The notes: generated from the letters alone by a model not told the origin. 64,000 bases of DNA from Tyzzerella sp. (GCA_017472665.1 JAFUOS010000007.1:124001-188000); one strand, 5' to 3'; shown: positions 1 through 8,384, counted from the stretch's first letter. Program-made: numbers and translations.

Positions 1-41
1 CGCTTGGTATTTCAGAGTGATAAGAAAGGAGCGTCGAGTTT

Positions 42-1475
42 ATGAAAAAGAGGAAATGGCTTTTACCAGTTTGTATTGCTGCAGGTATCTTATTTTTACT
101 GCTTATCGTACTGATTGCCGCAGCAGGCATTATGAGTGCACAAGGTTACGGATTCACAGTAGGAAAACTATTCTTCGCCGATAACGGAGTGTATCTGGTG
201 GAAGATGATGATATGGCAATGCTTGTATCAGATCAAAGCAGGGACAAAGACTTGTTTAGCGGTTATGTCAGCGGCGATAAAGTACTCCTTCTTCACGACG
301 GTGTGGAGGAATCACTTCCGGCCCGCACCGGCGGTTATCATGCTTTCCGTATTTCGAAAGGCGATGGAAACTATAAACCTGACGGAGACGTGCTCGGTAT
401 CGTTACCCATGACGGTAACGAAGGCGGCATCGCCGCTCCGCCGATTGATTTTAAAGCACAGTATATCCGCACAGACGGATATCACGAGGGTGCGGAGTAT
501 CCGGTGGTAAAAATCATTCGCTCAGTGGAGGAACTGAATGCCTATTACGAGGCAAATAAAGGGAAATATGACCTTGAGCGGAAAGAAAAAGTATACTCGG
601 ATACGACTATCGGTTTTCTGGATGCCAGTGATAAGTACGATAAGACTTATTTTGAAAAACAGGTCCTTGTGATGGTGCTTCTGGAAGAAGGCAACGGCTC
701 CAATCGCCATAAGGTCAGCAATGTCGGTCTGGCCGATGATGGAAAAATGACGGTGCATATTGAAACCATAGTTCCGGAAGTGGGAACTTGTGATATGGCA
801 GAGTGGCATATTCTGATTGAGCCGGAAGCAGGATGCCTTATTAAGAAAGAGGCAGATGTTACGGTTCTTATTGATGGAGTCAATCGCCACACCCAGCCAA
901 CTCTCGCTCAGCACAGTAGGGGTTATGCCAGCATTTCTTTGAGTATCTTGGACGGTTGGGAATATGAAACAGAAGAACAGGACGGCGGGGATGATTTCGG
1001 TATTGCATTCTGGCCTGCCGGTCAGAGCGAAGGAAAAATCGAGGTATGGTACTATGATGCCTTTGGCGTTTACGGAACAGGGCTTGAGCAGGAGAAAATT
1101 ACCATCGGCGTTTATGAAGCAAATAAAGGAACCTACGATAACAAAAAGGTGTGGGATTTTATCAGTCTGAATGGAACTCCCGGCCAGTATGTGGTAATGA
1201 ACGAAGGTGCCGAAGTCTGGTGGAGCGAATATGGTGCTGAAGCAATGCAGATTTTAAGCACTCTTCAGGTTGCAGATGGCATCATTGATGAAACAGAAGC
1301 AATCAAGATTGCCAAGCAGGAAGTTACCGTAAAATACGATGAAACATATGCATCCTTTGATGGTGAAACCGGTTTATGGACGGTTTCCTTTTCCAAAAAG
1401 AATACTTTGGGCGGAAATCAGGATGTTGTAATCACCCATGAAGGCAAAGTAGTGGAAAATGTTTATGGGGAGTGA
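42..1475 (+). CDS. Membrane-anchored exported protein with PrcB-like and PepSY-like regions
   Basis: Not a gene I can name. Seen: a basic N-terminus (MKKRK) and one hydrophobic segment at about residues 8-30, so it is probably anchored with the rest outside the cell. Residues about 160-280 (VKIIRSVEELNAYY, later YFEKQVLVMVLL and a WHILIEPE strand) resemble the PrcB C-terminal fold seen in clostridial surface proteins. The last 60 residues (AIKIAKQEV, then a strand-rich VVITHEGKVVENV) look like a PepSY-type unit. AAGGAG lies 12 nt before the ATG. It abuts the next gene, which has the same anchor-plus-exported-domain layout, so the two are probably co-transcribed. Anything upstream is outside the window. 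Function unknown; domain calls are tentative. Confidence 0.6.
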   Translation: MKKRKWLLPVCIAAGILFLLLIVLIAAAGIMSAQGYGFTVGKLFFADNGVYLVEDDDMAMLVSDQSRDKDLFSGYVSGDKVLLLHDGVEESLPARTGGYHAFRISKGDGNYKPDGDVLGIVTHDGNEGGIAAPPIDFKAQYIRTDGYHEGAEYPVVKIIRSVEELNAYYEANKGKYDLERKEKVYSDTTIGFLDASDKYDKTYFEKQVLVMVLLEEGNGSNRHKVSNVGLADDGKMTVHIETIVPEVGTCDMAEWHILIEPEAGCLIKKEADVTVLIDGVNRHTQPTLAQHSRGYASISLSILDGWEYETEEQDGGDDFGIAFWPAGQSEGKIEVWYYDAFGVYGTGLEQEKITIGVYEANKGTYDNKKVWDFISLNGTPGQYVVMNEGAEVWWSEYGAEAMQILSTLQVADGIIDETEAIKIAKQEVTVKYDETYASFDGETGLWTVSFSKKNTLGGNQDVVITHEGKVVENVYGE

Positions 1476-1489
1476 GAGGGGGTAGCACA

Positions 1490-2800
1490 ATGAAGAAGAA
1501 AAGATGGATACCGATTGCAATTATTCTATTACTTGCCATTCTCGTAATACCGATACCAAGCGGAGTTTATAAAGATGGCGGTACGCGGGAATATACAGCA
1601 CTGACTTATAAGATTGTGGACTGGAACCGTCTGACCGGTGATACTACCTACGATAAAACAAAGGTCTACTTCTTCCCGTATAACTTTAAATCCATAGACA
1701 GTCTGTGGTATATGGAAGAAGAACAAGTGGAACATTCCTTTACTGCAACCGTTATGGAGTTTAATGGAACCTCTGTTGTAGTAGAACCGGTAGAAGGGGA
1801 AGAAGAACTTCGCAGCAGCGACCAGATTTCTTTTAGCATCAAGGAACTGGAACATATCGGTGCAGAGATTGGAAGCGTAGTCGAAGTATTCTATACAGGT
1901 GGCATTATGGAGTCCTATCCTGCAAAGGTTCATGTGACGGGATGGAAACTATCGAACAATCTCGGTCATGTTGCATTTACGGATGAATGGATTAATAAGG
2001 ATACGGCGGAAAAATACGATACGGCAATCTTTTCGGATATCGTAATCACAAAAATCTATTCCAACTGCTTCTTTGCAGAAACGGTTGTTCCGATGCCGTA
2101 CCAGATTAAGCTAAACGGTACCATAGCGGATAAATGGTGCGTTGGCGATCAGGTTATCTGTACGTATGAGAACACCTATTATGATGAAGAAAATAGCCGC
2201 GTGGAAGCGGATATGCTTACGATTGAGGAAAGTGATTTTGAATTGGAACCCGGTGTGGCGTATAAGCCTGTCATTTATCTGTATCCGGAAAAGCAAATGG
2301 ATGTATCAGTAAGACTAACGCTTGATGGCAGACTGACCTGCACATATCCTGCATATAAAGGCGGCTGGGAAGTAACGGCTATGCCAGACGGCACACTCAT
2401 CGATGCAAAGGGACAGACATATAACTATCTCTACTGGGAAGGCGAAACCTTCGCACAGTATGACCTTTCAAAAGGCTTTTGCGTAAGGGGCGAAGATACG
2501 GCAGCCTTTCTGGAAGAAGTTCTTGCAAAGCTCGGTCTTACCCGACGCGAAGCAAATGAATTTATCGTGTATTGGCTTCCGTTGATGGAACAAAATAAAT
2601 ATAACATTATTTCATTCCAGACGGACACTTACACCGATGCTGCGCAGCTTAACATTCATCCTGCACCTGATACACTGATTCGTGTGTTTATGGCTTGGCA
2701 GGCAGCCGATGAATACGTGGAACTTTCAGAGCAAGAGTTGTCCGCGCCAAAGCGTACCGGATTTACGGTTGTAGAATGGGGCGGAACGGAAGTAAAATAA
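1490..2800 (+). CDS. Membrane-anchored protein with C-terminal KPVIYLYPE domain
   Basis: One N-terminal transmembrane segment (about residues 6-22 after MKKKRW) is followed by an extracellular region. The last 190 residues begin at KPVIYLYPE, a motif that recurs in a C-terminal domain of unknown function in clostridial surface proteins; it continues with a GGWEVTAMPDG stretch and an IVYWLPLMEQN segment. I start it at the ATG at 1490 because GAGGGGG sits 8 nt upstream. An in-frame GTG at 1472 overlapping the previous stop is possible but has no comparable site. The gene follows directly on the upstream anchored protein, suggesting a shared operon and a cell-surface role. No catalytic motif recognised. 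Confidence 0.65.
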   Translation: MKKKRWIPIAIILLLAILVIPIPSGVYKDGGTREYTALTYKIVDWNRLTGDTTYDKTKVYFFPYNFKSIDSLWYMEEEQVEHSFTATVMEFNGTSVVVEPVEGEEELRSSDQISFSIKELEHIGAEIGSVVEVFYTGGIMESYPAKVHVTGWKLSNNLGHVAFTDEWINKDTAEKYDTAIFSDIVITKIYSNCFFAETVVPMPYQIKLNGTIADKWCVGDQVICTYENTYYDEENSRVEADMLTIEESDFELEPGVAYKPVIYLYPEKQMDVSVRLTLDGRLTCTYPAYKGGWEVTAMPDGTLIDAKGQTYNYLYWEGETFAQYDLSKGFCVRGEDTAAFLEEVLAKLGLTRREANEFIVYWLPLMEQNKYNIISFQTDTYTDAAQLNIHPAPDTLIRVFMAWQAADEYVELSEQELSAPKRTGFTVVEWGGTEVK

Positions 2801-2812
2801 GGAGGTGGCAAC

Positions 2813-3115
2813 GTGAAGATAAAGAAATTTCTGTTAGCAGGGCTTTCGCTTTCTGCCTTCATCCTGGAACTTCTACCAGTCGGAGTCGTATTAAACTTTG
2901 CTAATCCGGAAGGTGAGCCGTGGCGCAGAACGTATTCCTATTTCAGTTTAACACCGGTTGGTTATGCAAACTTCGGACCATTCATCACTGCTGTGCTGAC
3001 CTGTGATTTGCTTGTGCAGGTAGCAATCTATCTGTTCAAGCCATGCAAGGGACTGAACACTGCCATTATGAATGTATCCGGTTTTGCAACTTCAACATCT
3101 TACCATCGTTTTTGA
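2813..3115 (+). pseudogene. Truncated membrane protein fragment (5' part only)
   Basis: A GTG start with GGAGGTGG upstream opens a hydrophobic protein with two predicted membrane segments (about residues 6-29 and 51-75). After LNTAIMNVSG the hydrophobic pattern stops and a short unrelated tail (FATSTSYHRF) leads to a stop. A reading frame for an alpha/beta hydrolase, lacking its own N-terminus, begins in another frame at the same place. I read this as the 5' end of a membrane protein gene joined by a deletion to the middle of a neighbour. It may still be translated as a 100-residue peptide, but is unlikely to be functional. Confidence 0.5.
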
Positions 3116-3530
3116 GCCGGAGGTAGCAACAAAGGGATTTATCTTCTATCCGGGCGGAAAAGTAGAATATACTGCATACATTCCATTAATGCAAGCCTGC
3201 GCCGAACAAGGTATTCTGTGTGTTCTCGTAGAGATGCCTTTTAATCTTGCAGTATTTGATATAAATGCTGCAGAAGGAATACAAGAGCAATATCCCGAAA
3301 TCGAGGAGTGGTACATAGGAGGTCATTCGCTCGGCGGTTCAATGGCGGCATCCTATCTTGCCGACAACACGGAGGACTATGAAGGCCTTATTTTGCTTGG
3401 TTCATACTCTACGGCAGATCTATCCGACACCGACCTTGACGTGATTTCGCTCTTTGGCAGCGAGGTATGGTAAATTTCAGGCTCGAGGAGAGGCTGAGAA
3501 CAGTGGAAATTTTGAATTTGACGAGGTAAC
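3085..3530 (+). pseudogene. Broken alpha/beta hydrolase (dienelactone-hydrolase-like)
   Basis: The longest open frame here (stop at 3473) contains GFIFYPGGKVEYTAY, a MPFNLAVF strand and the nucleophile elbow GGHSLGGSMAA, all typical of a clostridial alpha/beta hydrolase that normally begins with a membrane helix and is about 240-270 residues long. The N-terminal anchor is missing. The C-terminus stops just after LLGSYSTADL...LFGSE, before the acid and histidine of the triad. In the next frame, directly after SE, the sequence reads YGKFQARGEAENSG, which resembles the GNYG...GDGEA...S tail of the same family. That suggests an internal deletion plus a frameshift rather than a clean truncation. 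Non-functional remnant. Confidence 0.6.
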
Positions 3531-3533
3531 AAT

Positions 3534-4193
3534 ATGTTTGATGATTTATTTGTTAGAAAGAGCTTGAATGTCAAAAAGGCATTATTGTTTGGATTTGAAA
3601 AACACGAAAGTAACTACAAGTATGAAACGAATATATTTGATGGAATGTTTCAACTCCACGTGGTTATTTCTTCTGCTGGTAATGTAGATACCAACTTGTT
3701 TGAGAGTGATACAGGCGAAGAATATGTGCTGTATAAAACAAATTCAATTGGCTCTTTTGTGGGAGAGGTCAGAACAAAAATTGAAGATGTGCTTATACAG
3801 GTTGCAAATAATTGCTATGACATTGAGATTTTCAAATCACCACAAACAAAAGAGGTCATTTCTTATGTTCGTGACCGATATGGTGACGATTTGGAATATC
3901 TTTGGAAAAAGTTTCCCGACAATGCTGTTTGGCGCAGAAAAGACACAAAAAAGTGGTACGGAGCAATACTGACAGTTGCAAAAAACAAACTTGGTATTGA
4001 TTCGAGCGAGATAGCAGAGATTATTGATTTACGAATAAAACCCGAAAAAATTGAGGAACTTCTATCAAACGAAAACTATTATCCAGGTTGGCATATGAAT
4101 AAAAAGAATTGGTACACAATTATTTTAGATAATTCTGTTAATACAGAAGAAATTTACAAACGTATTGATGAAAGTTATCGCCTTGCTTTATAG
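3534..4193 (+). CDS. MmcQ/YjbR family DNA-binding protein
   Basis: The C-terminal 110 residues fit the YjbR/MmcQ fold: a RRKDTKKWYGAILTV strand pair, a LRIKPEKIEELL helix and the signature YYPGWHMNKKNWYTIILD near the end. The N-terminal 95 residues form an additional beta-rich region often found in longer clostridial members. YjbR-like proteins have a CyaY-like double-wing DNA-binding fold, but no cellular role is firmly known. GACGAGG lies 9 nt before the ATG. It is intact although it sits between two gene remnants, and its start lies a few bases after the degraded hydrolase. Confidence 0.8.
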   Translation: MFDDLFVRKSLNVKKALLFGFEKHESNYKYETNIFDGMFQLHVVISSAGNVDTNLFESDTGEEYVLYKTNSIGSFVGEVRTKIEDVLIQVANNCYDIEIFKSPQTKEVISYVRDRYGDDLEYLWKKFPDNAVWRRKDTKKWYGAILTVAKNKLGIDSSEIAEIIDLRIKPEKIEELLSNENYYPGWHMNKKNWYTIILDNSVNTEEIYKRIDESYRLAL

Positions 4194-4244
4194 GCGAACA
4201 AATTATAATTTAAGGAAGTAAATTTGTAAAGGAGGCGTGGACTA

Positions 4245-4433
4245 ATGAAATTCGGTTGGATTAACTTATTTGGCGCTGCGATCGTTGTGATTATGCTGAT
4301 ACCAAATATTGTGTATGCAGTGAAAAACAAAAATACAGAAAATATGTGCAAAAATGTATTTATGCACTACGTTGAGCAGATTGGCAGATATGCTTGCATC
4401 GTTCTCATGTGGTTTCCTCTGTTGAGTTCCTAA
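4245..4433 (+). pseudogene. Truncated small membrane protein
   Basis: AAGGAGG precedes the ATG by 10 nt. The 62-residue product has a membrane segment at residues 5-25 (IVVIMLIPNIVYA) and a second starting near residue 44 (IEQIGRY-like region, then ACIVLMWFPLL), where it stops abruptly inside the helix. Proteins starting with this pattern in related Clostridia normally continue through further helices (about 100-130 residues), so the 3' half seems lost. It belongs to the cluster of broken genes at this end of the window. It could instead be a genuine two-helix small protein. Confidence 0.45.
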
Positions 4434-4510
4434 CGGCGCAAAGTTTAAATTATCTACTAAGGAATCAACATATGATTTTTGGAATATGAAAATAACAATA
4501 TAGGTGATTA

Positions 4511-4553
4511 TGCAAAAATGGAATGTTGGAGTCCTGACATTCCATTTTTTGCA
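4511..4553. terminator. Bidirectional intrinsic terminator
   Basis: Near-perfect inverted repeat of 16 nt arms (TGCAAAAATGGAATGT and its complement) around a 10-nt loop, with A- and T-runs at the outer ends. It lies between the plus-strand remnant ending at 4433 and the minus-strand recombinase ending at 4559, so it can terminate both. Confidence 0.8.
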
Positions 4554-4558
4554 ACAAA

Positions 4559-5623
4559 TTAGGATTCTCTTAGTTTCACGGCTGAAGCAGCCTGTCTACG
4601 TCTCGAATCATCAATCGCTGCATAATGCTTTTTAGTTGTATTTACATCTTTGTGCCCTAAAACATCGGCTACAAGGTAAATATCGCCTGTTTCTTTGTAC
4701 AAATTCGTGCCATAGGTACTACGAAGTTTATGAGGCGTAATTTTCTTATTAGGAGTGACTTGACGAGCATATTTTTTAACCATATTTTCGACTGCCTGGA
4801 CGCCAATTCTTTTACGCTGCGTAGAAAGAAACAATGCATTTTCATGACCTGGGAGGGGAGTAGTGGCAGCTCTTGTCGTCTCAAGATAATTTTCCAGCGC
4901 ATTTCGCACTTCATCACCGAAATAAACTACCATTTGGTTTCCACCTTTTCGTGTAACTGTAATTCCATCATTTTTAAAATCTACGTCATCAATGTCTAAA
5001 CCCACGCATTCGGATACACGAATTCCTGTTCCAAGTAGAAGAGTAAGGATTGCTAAATCGCGGGTTCTTGTTTTTTCATAATAGACTTTCTTTTGACCGG
5101 TTAATTGATCGCCACAGTATTCCACAAAATCAAGCAATAAAGCGACTTCATCCACATCCAAACGTATGATCGCCTTTTGATGTATTTTAGGCATTTCAAC
5201 AAGAACTGTTGGATTTTTAGAAATAAATTGATATTTATATAGATATCTATACAGACTCCTTAAAGCGGAAAACTTTCTTGCAAGCCCTTTTTCTTCATTA
5301 GTAATTTGTTTTTCATCTGCTGATTGATATACCTTTAAATAATCCAAATATTCTTCAAAATCAACTGCACCAAGGTGTTCTAGGTCACTAATCATAAATT
5401 GATTCGTTGTATAAGCGTGAAAAATGGGGTTATTTTCAATTAAAAAGTTAAAGAAGACCCGTAAGTCATATGCATAGGAAATTCGCGTTTTAGCGGACGT
5501 TGTGGGTTCGATTGCTCTGAAGTAATCCTTGACAAATGGAGGTAAGGTTTTTAAAACTTCTCGTAAACGTAAGGTGTTATCTATGTAGGATTGTTCATAA
5601 TAGGTTTTGATGTCTTTAGCCAT
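4559..5623 (-). CDS. Tyrosine recombinase (XerC/XerD-like integrase family)
   Basis: Site-specific DNA recombinase of 354 residues. An N-terminal SAM-like core-binding domain (about 25-140) precedes the catalytic domain. All catalytic residues are visible: R202 (GTGIRVSE), K226 (VTRKGGNQ), H298 and R301 (HKLRSTYG), H324 (LGHKDVNTT) and nucleophile Y334. This matches Xer-type recombinases that resolve chromosome dimers, and the architecture is common as a chromosomal gene near lexA in Lachnospiraceae. No excisionase, phage gene or second integrase is adjacent, so a housekeeping role is likelier than a mobile element. It is slightly longer than XerC/D (about 300 residues), owing to the N-terminus and an insert near 170-185. 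GGACCACTCTC-type upstream sequence gives a GAAAGGACC site before the ATG. Confidence 0.85.
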   Translation of the reverse strand: MAKDIKTYYEQSYIDNTLRLREVLKTLPPFVKDYFRAIEPTTSAKTRISYAYDLRVFFNFLIENNPIFHAYTTNQFMISDLEHLGAVDFEEYLDYLKVYQSADEKQITNEEKGLARKFSALRSLYRYLYKYQFISKNPTVLVEMPKIHQKAIIRLDVDEVALLLDFVEYCGDQLTGQKKVYYEKTRTRDLAILTLLLGTGIRVSECVGLDIDDVDFKNDGITVTRKGGNQMVVYFGDEVRNALENYLETTRAATTPLPGHENALFLSTQRKRIGVQAVENMVKKYARQVTPNKKITPHKLRSTYGTNLYKETGDIYLVADVLGHKDVNTTKKHYAAIDDSRRRQAASAVKLRES

Positions 5624-5769
5624 GAGAGTGGTCCTTTCTAAAAAAAGATATTGGGTAGATGTCCCAGTTATGGTTGAATCTATATAGATTATAGCTGATT
5701 TCCTGGATTTTGTCTACATCTATTGGAAAAATCGGTATTTGTCGTATAGATTGATTTCGTATAGAAATG

Positions 5770-5809
5770 CCAGGATAATCAATATTCGAACTTGAATATG
5801 TTATCCTGG
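5770..5809. repeat. Interrupted palindrome upstream of the recombinase
   Basis: Arms of 16-18 nt (CCAGGATAA..ATATTC and GAATAT.TTATCCTGG) around GAACTT, sitting about 150 bp before the recombinase start. No T-run follows on either strand, so it is not an obvious terminator. Just beside it, CGTATAGA occurs twice (near 5736 and 5759). An operator or a recombinase binding site are the plausible roles. The rest of 5624-5899 shows no convincing gene. Confidence 0.5.
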
Positions 5810-5899
5810 ATACTTCTGTCATTTTATCCTAATCATTCATCCCACTTGAAACCAAGATTAACCTTAGTATAAGGTGTGTTTTCGTCTGCATTGCTTGCT

Positions 5900-6313
5900 T
5901 TAGATGATAGCTGTATCAATGCTTTTGCCAAATACCACAAAACGATCATACACATATTCTGTCACAAAATTAATAATCATAGTCATGACTAGTACAAAAT
6001 ACTCATTCCACCCTAACTTCGGTCCAGTCAGCACTGCTGTCCACCATGTCGACAAAGGTGTAAATATCAAATAAAATAATGCCACTTTAAGCATGGCAAT
6101 AGGAACATTATTAGCAGATTTGAAAGTGTATTTCCTATTTAGCGTAAAATTCCAAAGCACAGATAAAACCAGTGCGACCAGATAAGACAGCCAATGTTGT
6201 AAATGTATCAGTTCTTCCATTAATGTGAAACTGACTACCTGAATCACCCCTGCACTAATGGAAAATAAAACAAATTTTAATGAGCGAAATAGTTCCTTTT
6301 TTGTATCAGTCAT
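5900..6313 (-). CDS. GtrA family membrane protein
   Basis: 137 residues with four predicted transmembrane helices and the GtrA-family hallmarks: a first helix with KFVLFSISAGVIQ, then WNFTLNRKYTFKS between helices 2 and 3, and a closing EYVYDRFVVFG. GtrA-like proteins are thought to help flip or transfer lipid-linked sugars for cell-surface glycosylation, but many members have unknown substrates. GGAGA lies 8 nt before the ATG. It stands alone between the recombinase and the sigma/anti-sigma pair. Confidence 0.85.
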   Translation of the reverse strand: MTDTKKELFRSLKFVLFSISAGVIQVVSFTLMEELIHLQHWLSYLVALVLSVLWNFTLNRKYTFKSANNVPIAMLKVALFYLIFTPLSTWWTAVLTGPKLGWNEYFVLVMTMIINFVTEYVYDRFVVFGKSIDTAII

Positions 6314-6401
6314 TGTGTACTTCTCCGTTTCTAAATGTGTTTTTATTTTATGATACCATAAACTCCACTCAAAATGTCACATGAAATTGTGTTTTCTTAC
6401 C

Positions 6402-7244
6402 TCAGAACAACTCTGCCCATTGACACATCAGTTCCTCCGCCTGCTTTGCGTCCTTCTCCAAATAAGCAATATGAAGACTATAAAGAACACCGTTTTTCAC
6501 GACATACCCCTCTTTCGATAAATAGCCGCTTTCTAATGCAGTAGATGTAACAATGTGGCATTGAAGCCCATTATCCGTCGTATAATACGCTTCCGTAAAT
6601 GAAATGTCTTCTGTTGTCCTTATTCCAAAAATAATTTCATCCGTATAATTTTCTGTATATATACGTGAATAGGCCTGTAACCGAATATCCTCTACCTTGT
6701 AATCTGTTTCTATATCAAGAGACTGCAATTCGCCTTCCGCATTTCCAGTAACACTTAGACTTGTATTTAATTCTTTCAAGTTCCAATCCAGAGATTCAAG
6801 CGATTTTAACCCAACAAATGCTATTGCTTCTGCAGAAGATGGAAATTCCTTATACCAACTGCCGGGATACCAACTATCCCAAGGTTCATAATTGTCAAAC
6901 TGCTCGGCGATAATCTCCGATACCTGTCGCACATCCCCCTGCAGTTGACTGATAGGCACTTTTTTAATATCAACACTCAAATCATAACCAGATTCGCTAT
7001 AACATGGTCCTGATTCTGTGCGTGATGTAAACATATCTATAATCCTGGTCCCCCAGCTTGTTTTTGCCAATACAGTGAATGCAGAAAAAACAAGTATCAA
7101 ACAAGCAGCAAGCGGCACCAAATACCTTATCTTTTTTCGTTTGACAATTGCTTTATCCAACACTGCATTCACTGCTTCTTCAATGTACTCGTCACTTACA
7201 TTTGTCAGGCTATTATATAGCTTTATATTTTGTTTTTGGCTCAT
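6402..7244 (-). CDS. Anti-sigma factor-like membrane protein (DUF4367-type C-terminus)
   Basis: Probable single-pass membrane partner of the ECF sigma factor encoded just upstream. The N-terminal 35 residues are cytoplasmic and helical, followed by a membrane segment (about 36-58, LVPLAACLILVFSAFTVLA). The extracellular part has the strand-rich DUF4367-like pattern seen in clostridial anti-sigma proteins (SLDWNLKEL..., ITSTALESGYLSKEGYVV-like region). The chosen ATG at 7244 overlaps the sigma stop codon (ATGA) with AAGGAGG 10 nt upstream, which signals translational coupling. The inferred role is to hold the sigma factor at the membrane until an envelope signal releases it. Confidence 0.75.
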   Translation of the reverse strand: MSQKQNIKLYNSLTNVSDEYIEEAVNAVLDKAIVKRKKIRYLVPLAACLILVFSAFTVLAKTSWGTRIIDMFTSRTESGPCYSESGYDLSVDIKKVPISQLQGDVRQVSEIIAEQFDNYEPWDSWYPGSWYKEFPSSAEAIAFVGLKSLESLDWNLKELNTSLSVTGNAEGELQSLDIETDYKVEDIRLQAYSRIYTENYTDEIIFGIRTTEDISFTEAYYTTDNGLQCHIVTSTALESGYLSKEGYVVKNGVLYSLHIAYLEKDAKQAEELMCQWAELF

Positions 7245-7798
7245 AAGCAATATCCCTCCTTCTCAAGAACGTTTTTCAGATTGATTCTAAGGCAATACAT
7301 CCGTTTTGCAATTTTCCCATGGGATATATCGTATTCCTTTTCAAGAGTTTTTAACGCTTCACCATTCCAGTATCGACGCATAAACAGAATTCTGTCTTCC
7401 TCGGAAAGCGATGCAAGCCAAGAGTTTAGTAAATCTGTTAATTCTTTTTCTTCAATCTCATGTTCGACCAGTTTAGGGGAAGGAATGCAATCTTCCAATT
7501 CATAAAACAGTTCTTCCATACCAGAATATCGTTTCTGAGCATGATTTTTATTCCATAGATTAATCGCAATATTGCGAATCACCTTTCCAAGCCATGCGCC
7601 TAATTTTTCTGGCCGGTACGGAGGAATCGAATTCCATGCACGATTGTACATATCATTTATACATTCCTCTGCATCTTGCTCCAGATGCAGGATGTTCTTT
7701 GCAATGCTGAAACAATAGGCTCCATATTTCTTCTCTGTGGCAGAGATTGCAGTTTCGTTACGTTCCCAATACAGATTAACGATTTCATAATCTTCCAT
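7241..7798 (-). CDS. ECF-type RNA polymerase sigma factor
   Basis: 185 residues with a sigma-70 region 2 (about 20-90: LEQDAEECINDMYNRAWNSIP, WLGKVIRNIAINLWNK) and a region 4 helix-turn-helix (about 125-180: LSEEDRILFMRRYWNGEALKTLEKEYDIS, then GKIAKRMYCLRINLKNVL). It recruits RNA polymerase to a small, unknown regulon. GGGGAGG lies upstream of the ATG, and the gene overlaps the anti-sigma gene by 4 nt, the standard arrangement for an ECF/anti-sigma pair. No promoter resembling an ECF -35/-10 could be assigned with confidence in the 130 bp upstream. Confidence 0.9.
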   Translation of the reverse strand: MEDYEIVNLYWERNETAISATEKKYGAYCFSIAKNILHLEQDAEECINDMYNRAWNSIPPYRPEKLGAWLGKVIRNIAINLWNKNHAQKRYSGMEELFYELEDCIPSPKLVEHEIEEKELTDLLNSWLASLSEEDRILFMRRYWNGEALKTLEKEYDISHGKIAKRMYCLRINLKNVLEKEGYCL

Positions 7799-7892
7799 TC
7801 TCGTTCTTCCTCCCCATATATTTAGAAATCCTTCTATTTATATAGACAAGATTGTTTACAAAATGTTCCAAATTTTATTTTCATTGTACTAC

Positions 7893-7920
7893 AAAAAAGG
7901 AAACCCAGCGAAGGATTTCC
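7893..7920 (-). terminator. Intrinsic terminator after the YneA-like gene
   Basis: On the minus strand GGAAATCC and GGGTTTCC pair around TTCGCT (8 bp with one G-U), followed by six Ts. It lies just beyond the stop of the LysM gene. Confidence 0.8.
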
Positions 7921-7926
7921 TCTTTT

Positions 7927-8292
7927 CTATTTAAATTCTTTATCATAATAAGCAACTACCAAGTGTTGCCCTGCATGAATTGTATCTGAGCTCAAGTCAT
8001 TTAATTCTATCAATTTATCAATATATTCCTGTGTACTTGAATAAGCATCTGTGCGATATTCCTTTGCAATGCTCCAAAGTGTATCTCCTTCTTCGATTAC
8101 AATACTTTTATAGTATTTATATTCGATTCCAGATTCTTCCGCACTTGCCTGCGCTGATGAAAAGATGCTTCCAAAAACAATACATCCAATTACAATCAAT
8201 AAAACTGCCGCTAATAAAAGAAACATCCTCTTTCTTGCAACTTCTCTTGCCCTTCTTTGTTTTGCTTTATATCTGATTTCCTGTCTATTCAT
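7927..8292 (-). CDS. yneA: YneA-like SOS cell-division suppressor (TM plus LysM)
   Basis: 121 residues: a basic cytoplasmic N-terminus, one membrane segment (about 24-44, LLLAAVLLIVIGCIVFG), then a LysM domain (about 65-115) with IEEGDTLWSIAKEYR and the closing IHAGQHLVVAYY. Size, topology and divergent pairing with lexA match YneA of Bacillus, which delays septum formation while DNA is repaired. The minus-strand promoter here reads TTGACA, 17 nt, TATACT and is overlapped by SOS-box-like sites, so LexA control is expected. GGAGGGG lies 7 nt before the ATG. The function is inferred from this context; sequence identity to YneA itself is probably low. Confidence 0.75.
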   Translation of the reverse strand: MNRQEIRYKAKQRRAREVARKRMFLLLAAVLLIVIGCIVFGSIFSSAQASAEESGIEYKYYKSIVIEEGDTLWSIAKEYRTDAYSSTQEYIDKLIELNDLSSDTIHAGQHLVVAYYDKEFK

Positions 8293-8328
8293 AATTTATC
8301 CCCTCCATATGTGCTCGAATACTTGTTC

Positions 8329-8342
8329 CGAACAATTGTTCT
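8329..8342. promoter_or_regulatory. SOS (LexA) box 1
   Basis: CGAACAATTGTTCT fits the Gram-positive LexA consensus CGAAC-N4-GTTC and contains a 12-bp perfect palindrome. It lies in the transcribed leader of the YneA-like gene. Confidence 0.85.
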
Positions 8343-8355
8343 GTTTTATGTCCTT

Positions 8356-8384
8356 AGTATATCGCACGAACATTTGTTTGTCAA
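8356..8384 (-). promoter_or_regulatory. Promoter of the YneA-like gene
   Basis: Minus strand: -35 TTGACA (8379-8384), 17-nt spacer, -10 TATACT (8356-8361). An SOS box sits inside the spacer and overlaps the -35. Confidence 0.85.
8367..8380. promoter_or_regulatory. SOS (LexA) box 2
   Basis: CGAACATTTGTTTG lies across the -35/spacer of the YneA-like promoter. One half-site is exact; the other differs from GTTC by one base. Confidence 0.8.

Noticed and set aside
522..914. Antisense frame of 130 codons inside the first gene
   Set aside because: It lies wholly within a gene with a signal anchor and good start; no ribosome binding site.
4559..5623. Integrase of a prophage or integrative element
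   Set aside because: No phage, plasmid or conjugation genes and no flanking direct repeats with a tRNA. Xer-like residues and context favour a chromosomal recombinase.
5616..5822. 68-codon minus-strand frame upstream of the recombinase
   Set aside because: No ribosome binding site, composition unlike protein, and it runs through the palindrome and the recombinase start.
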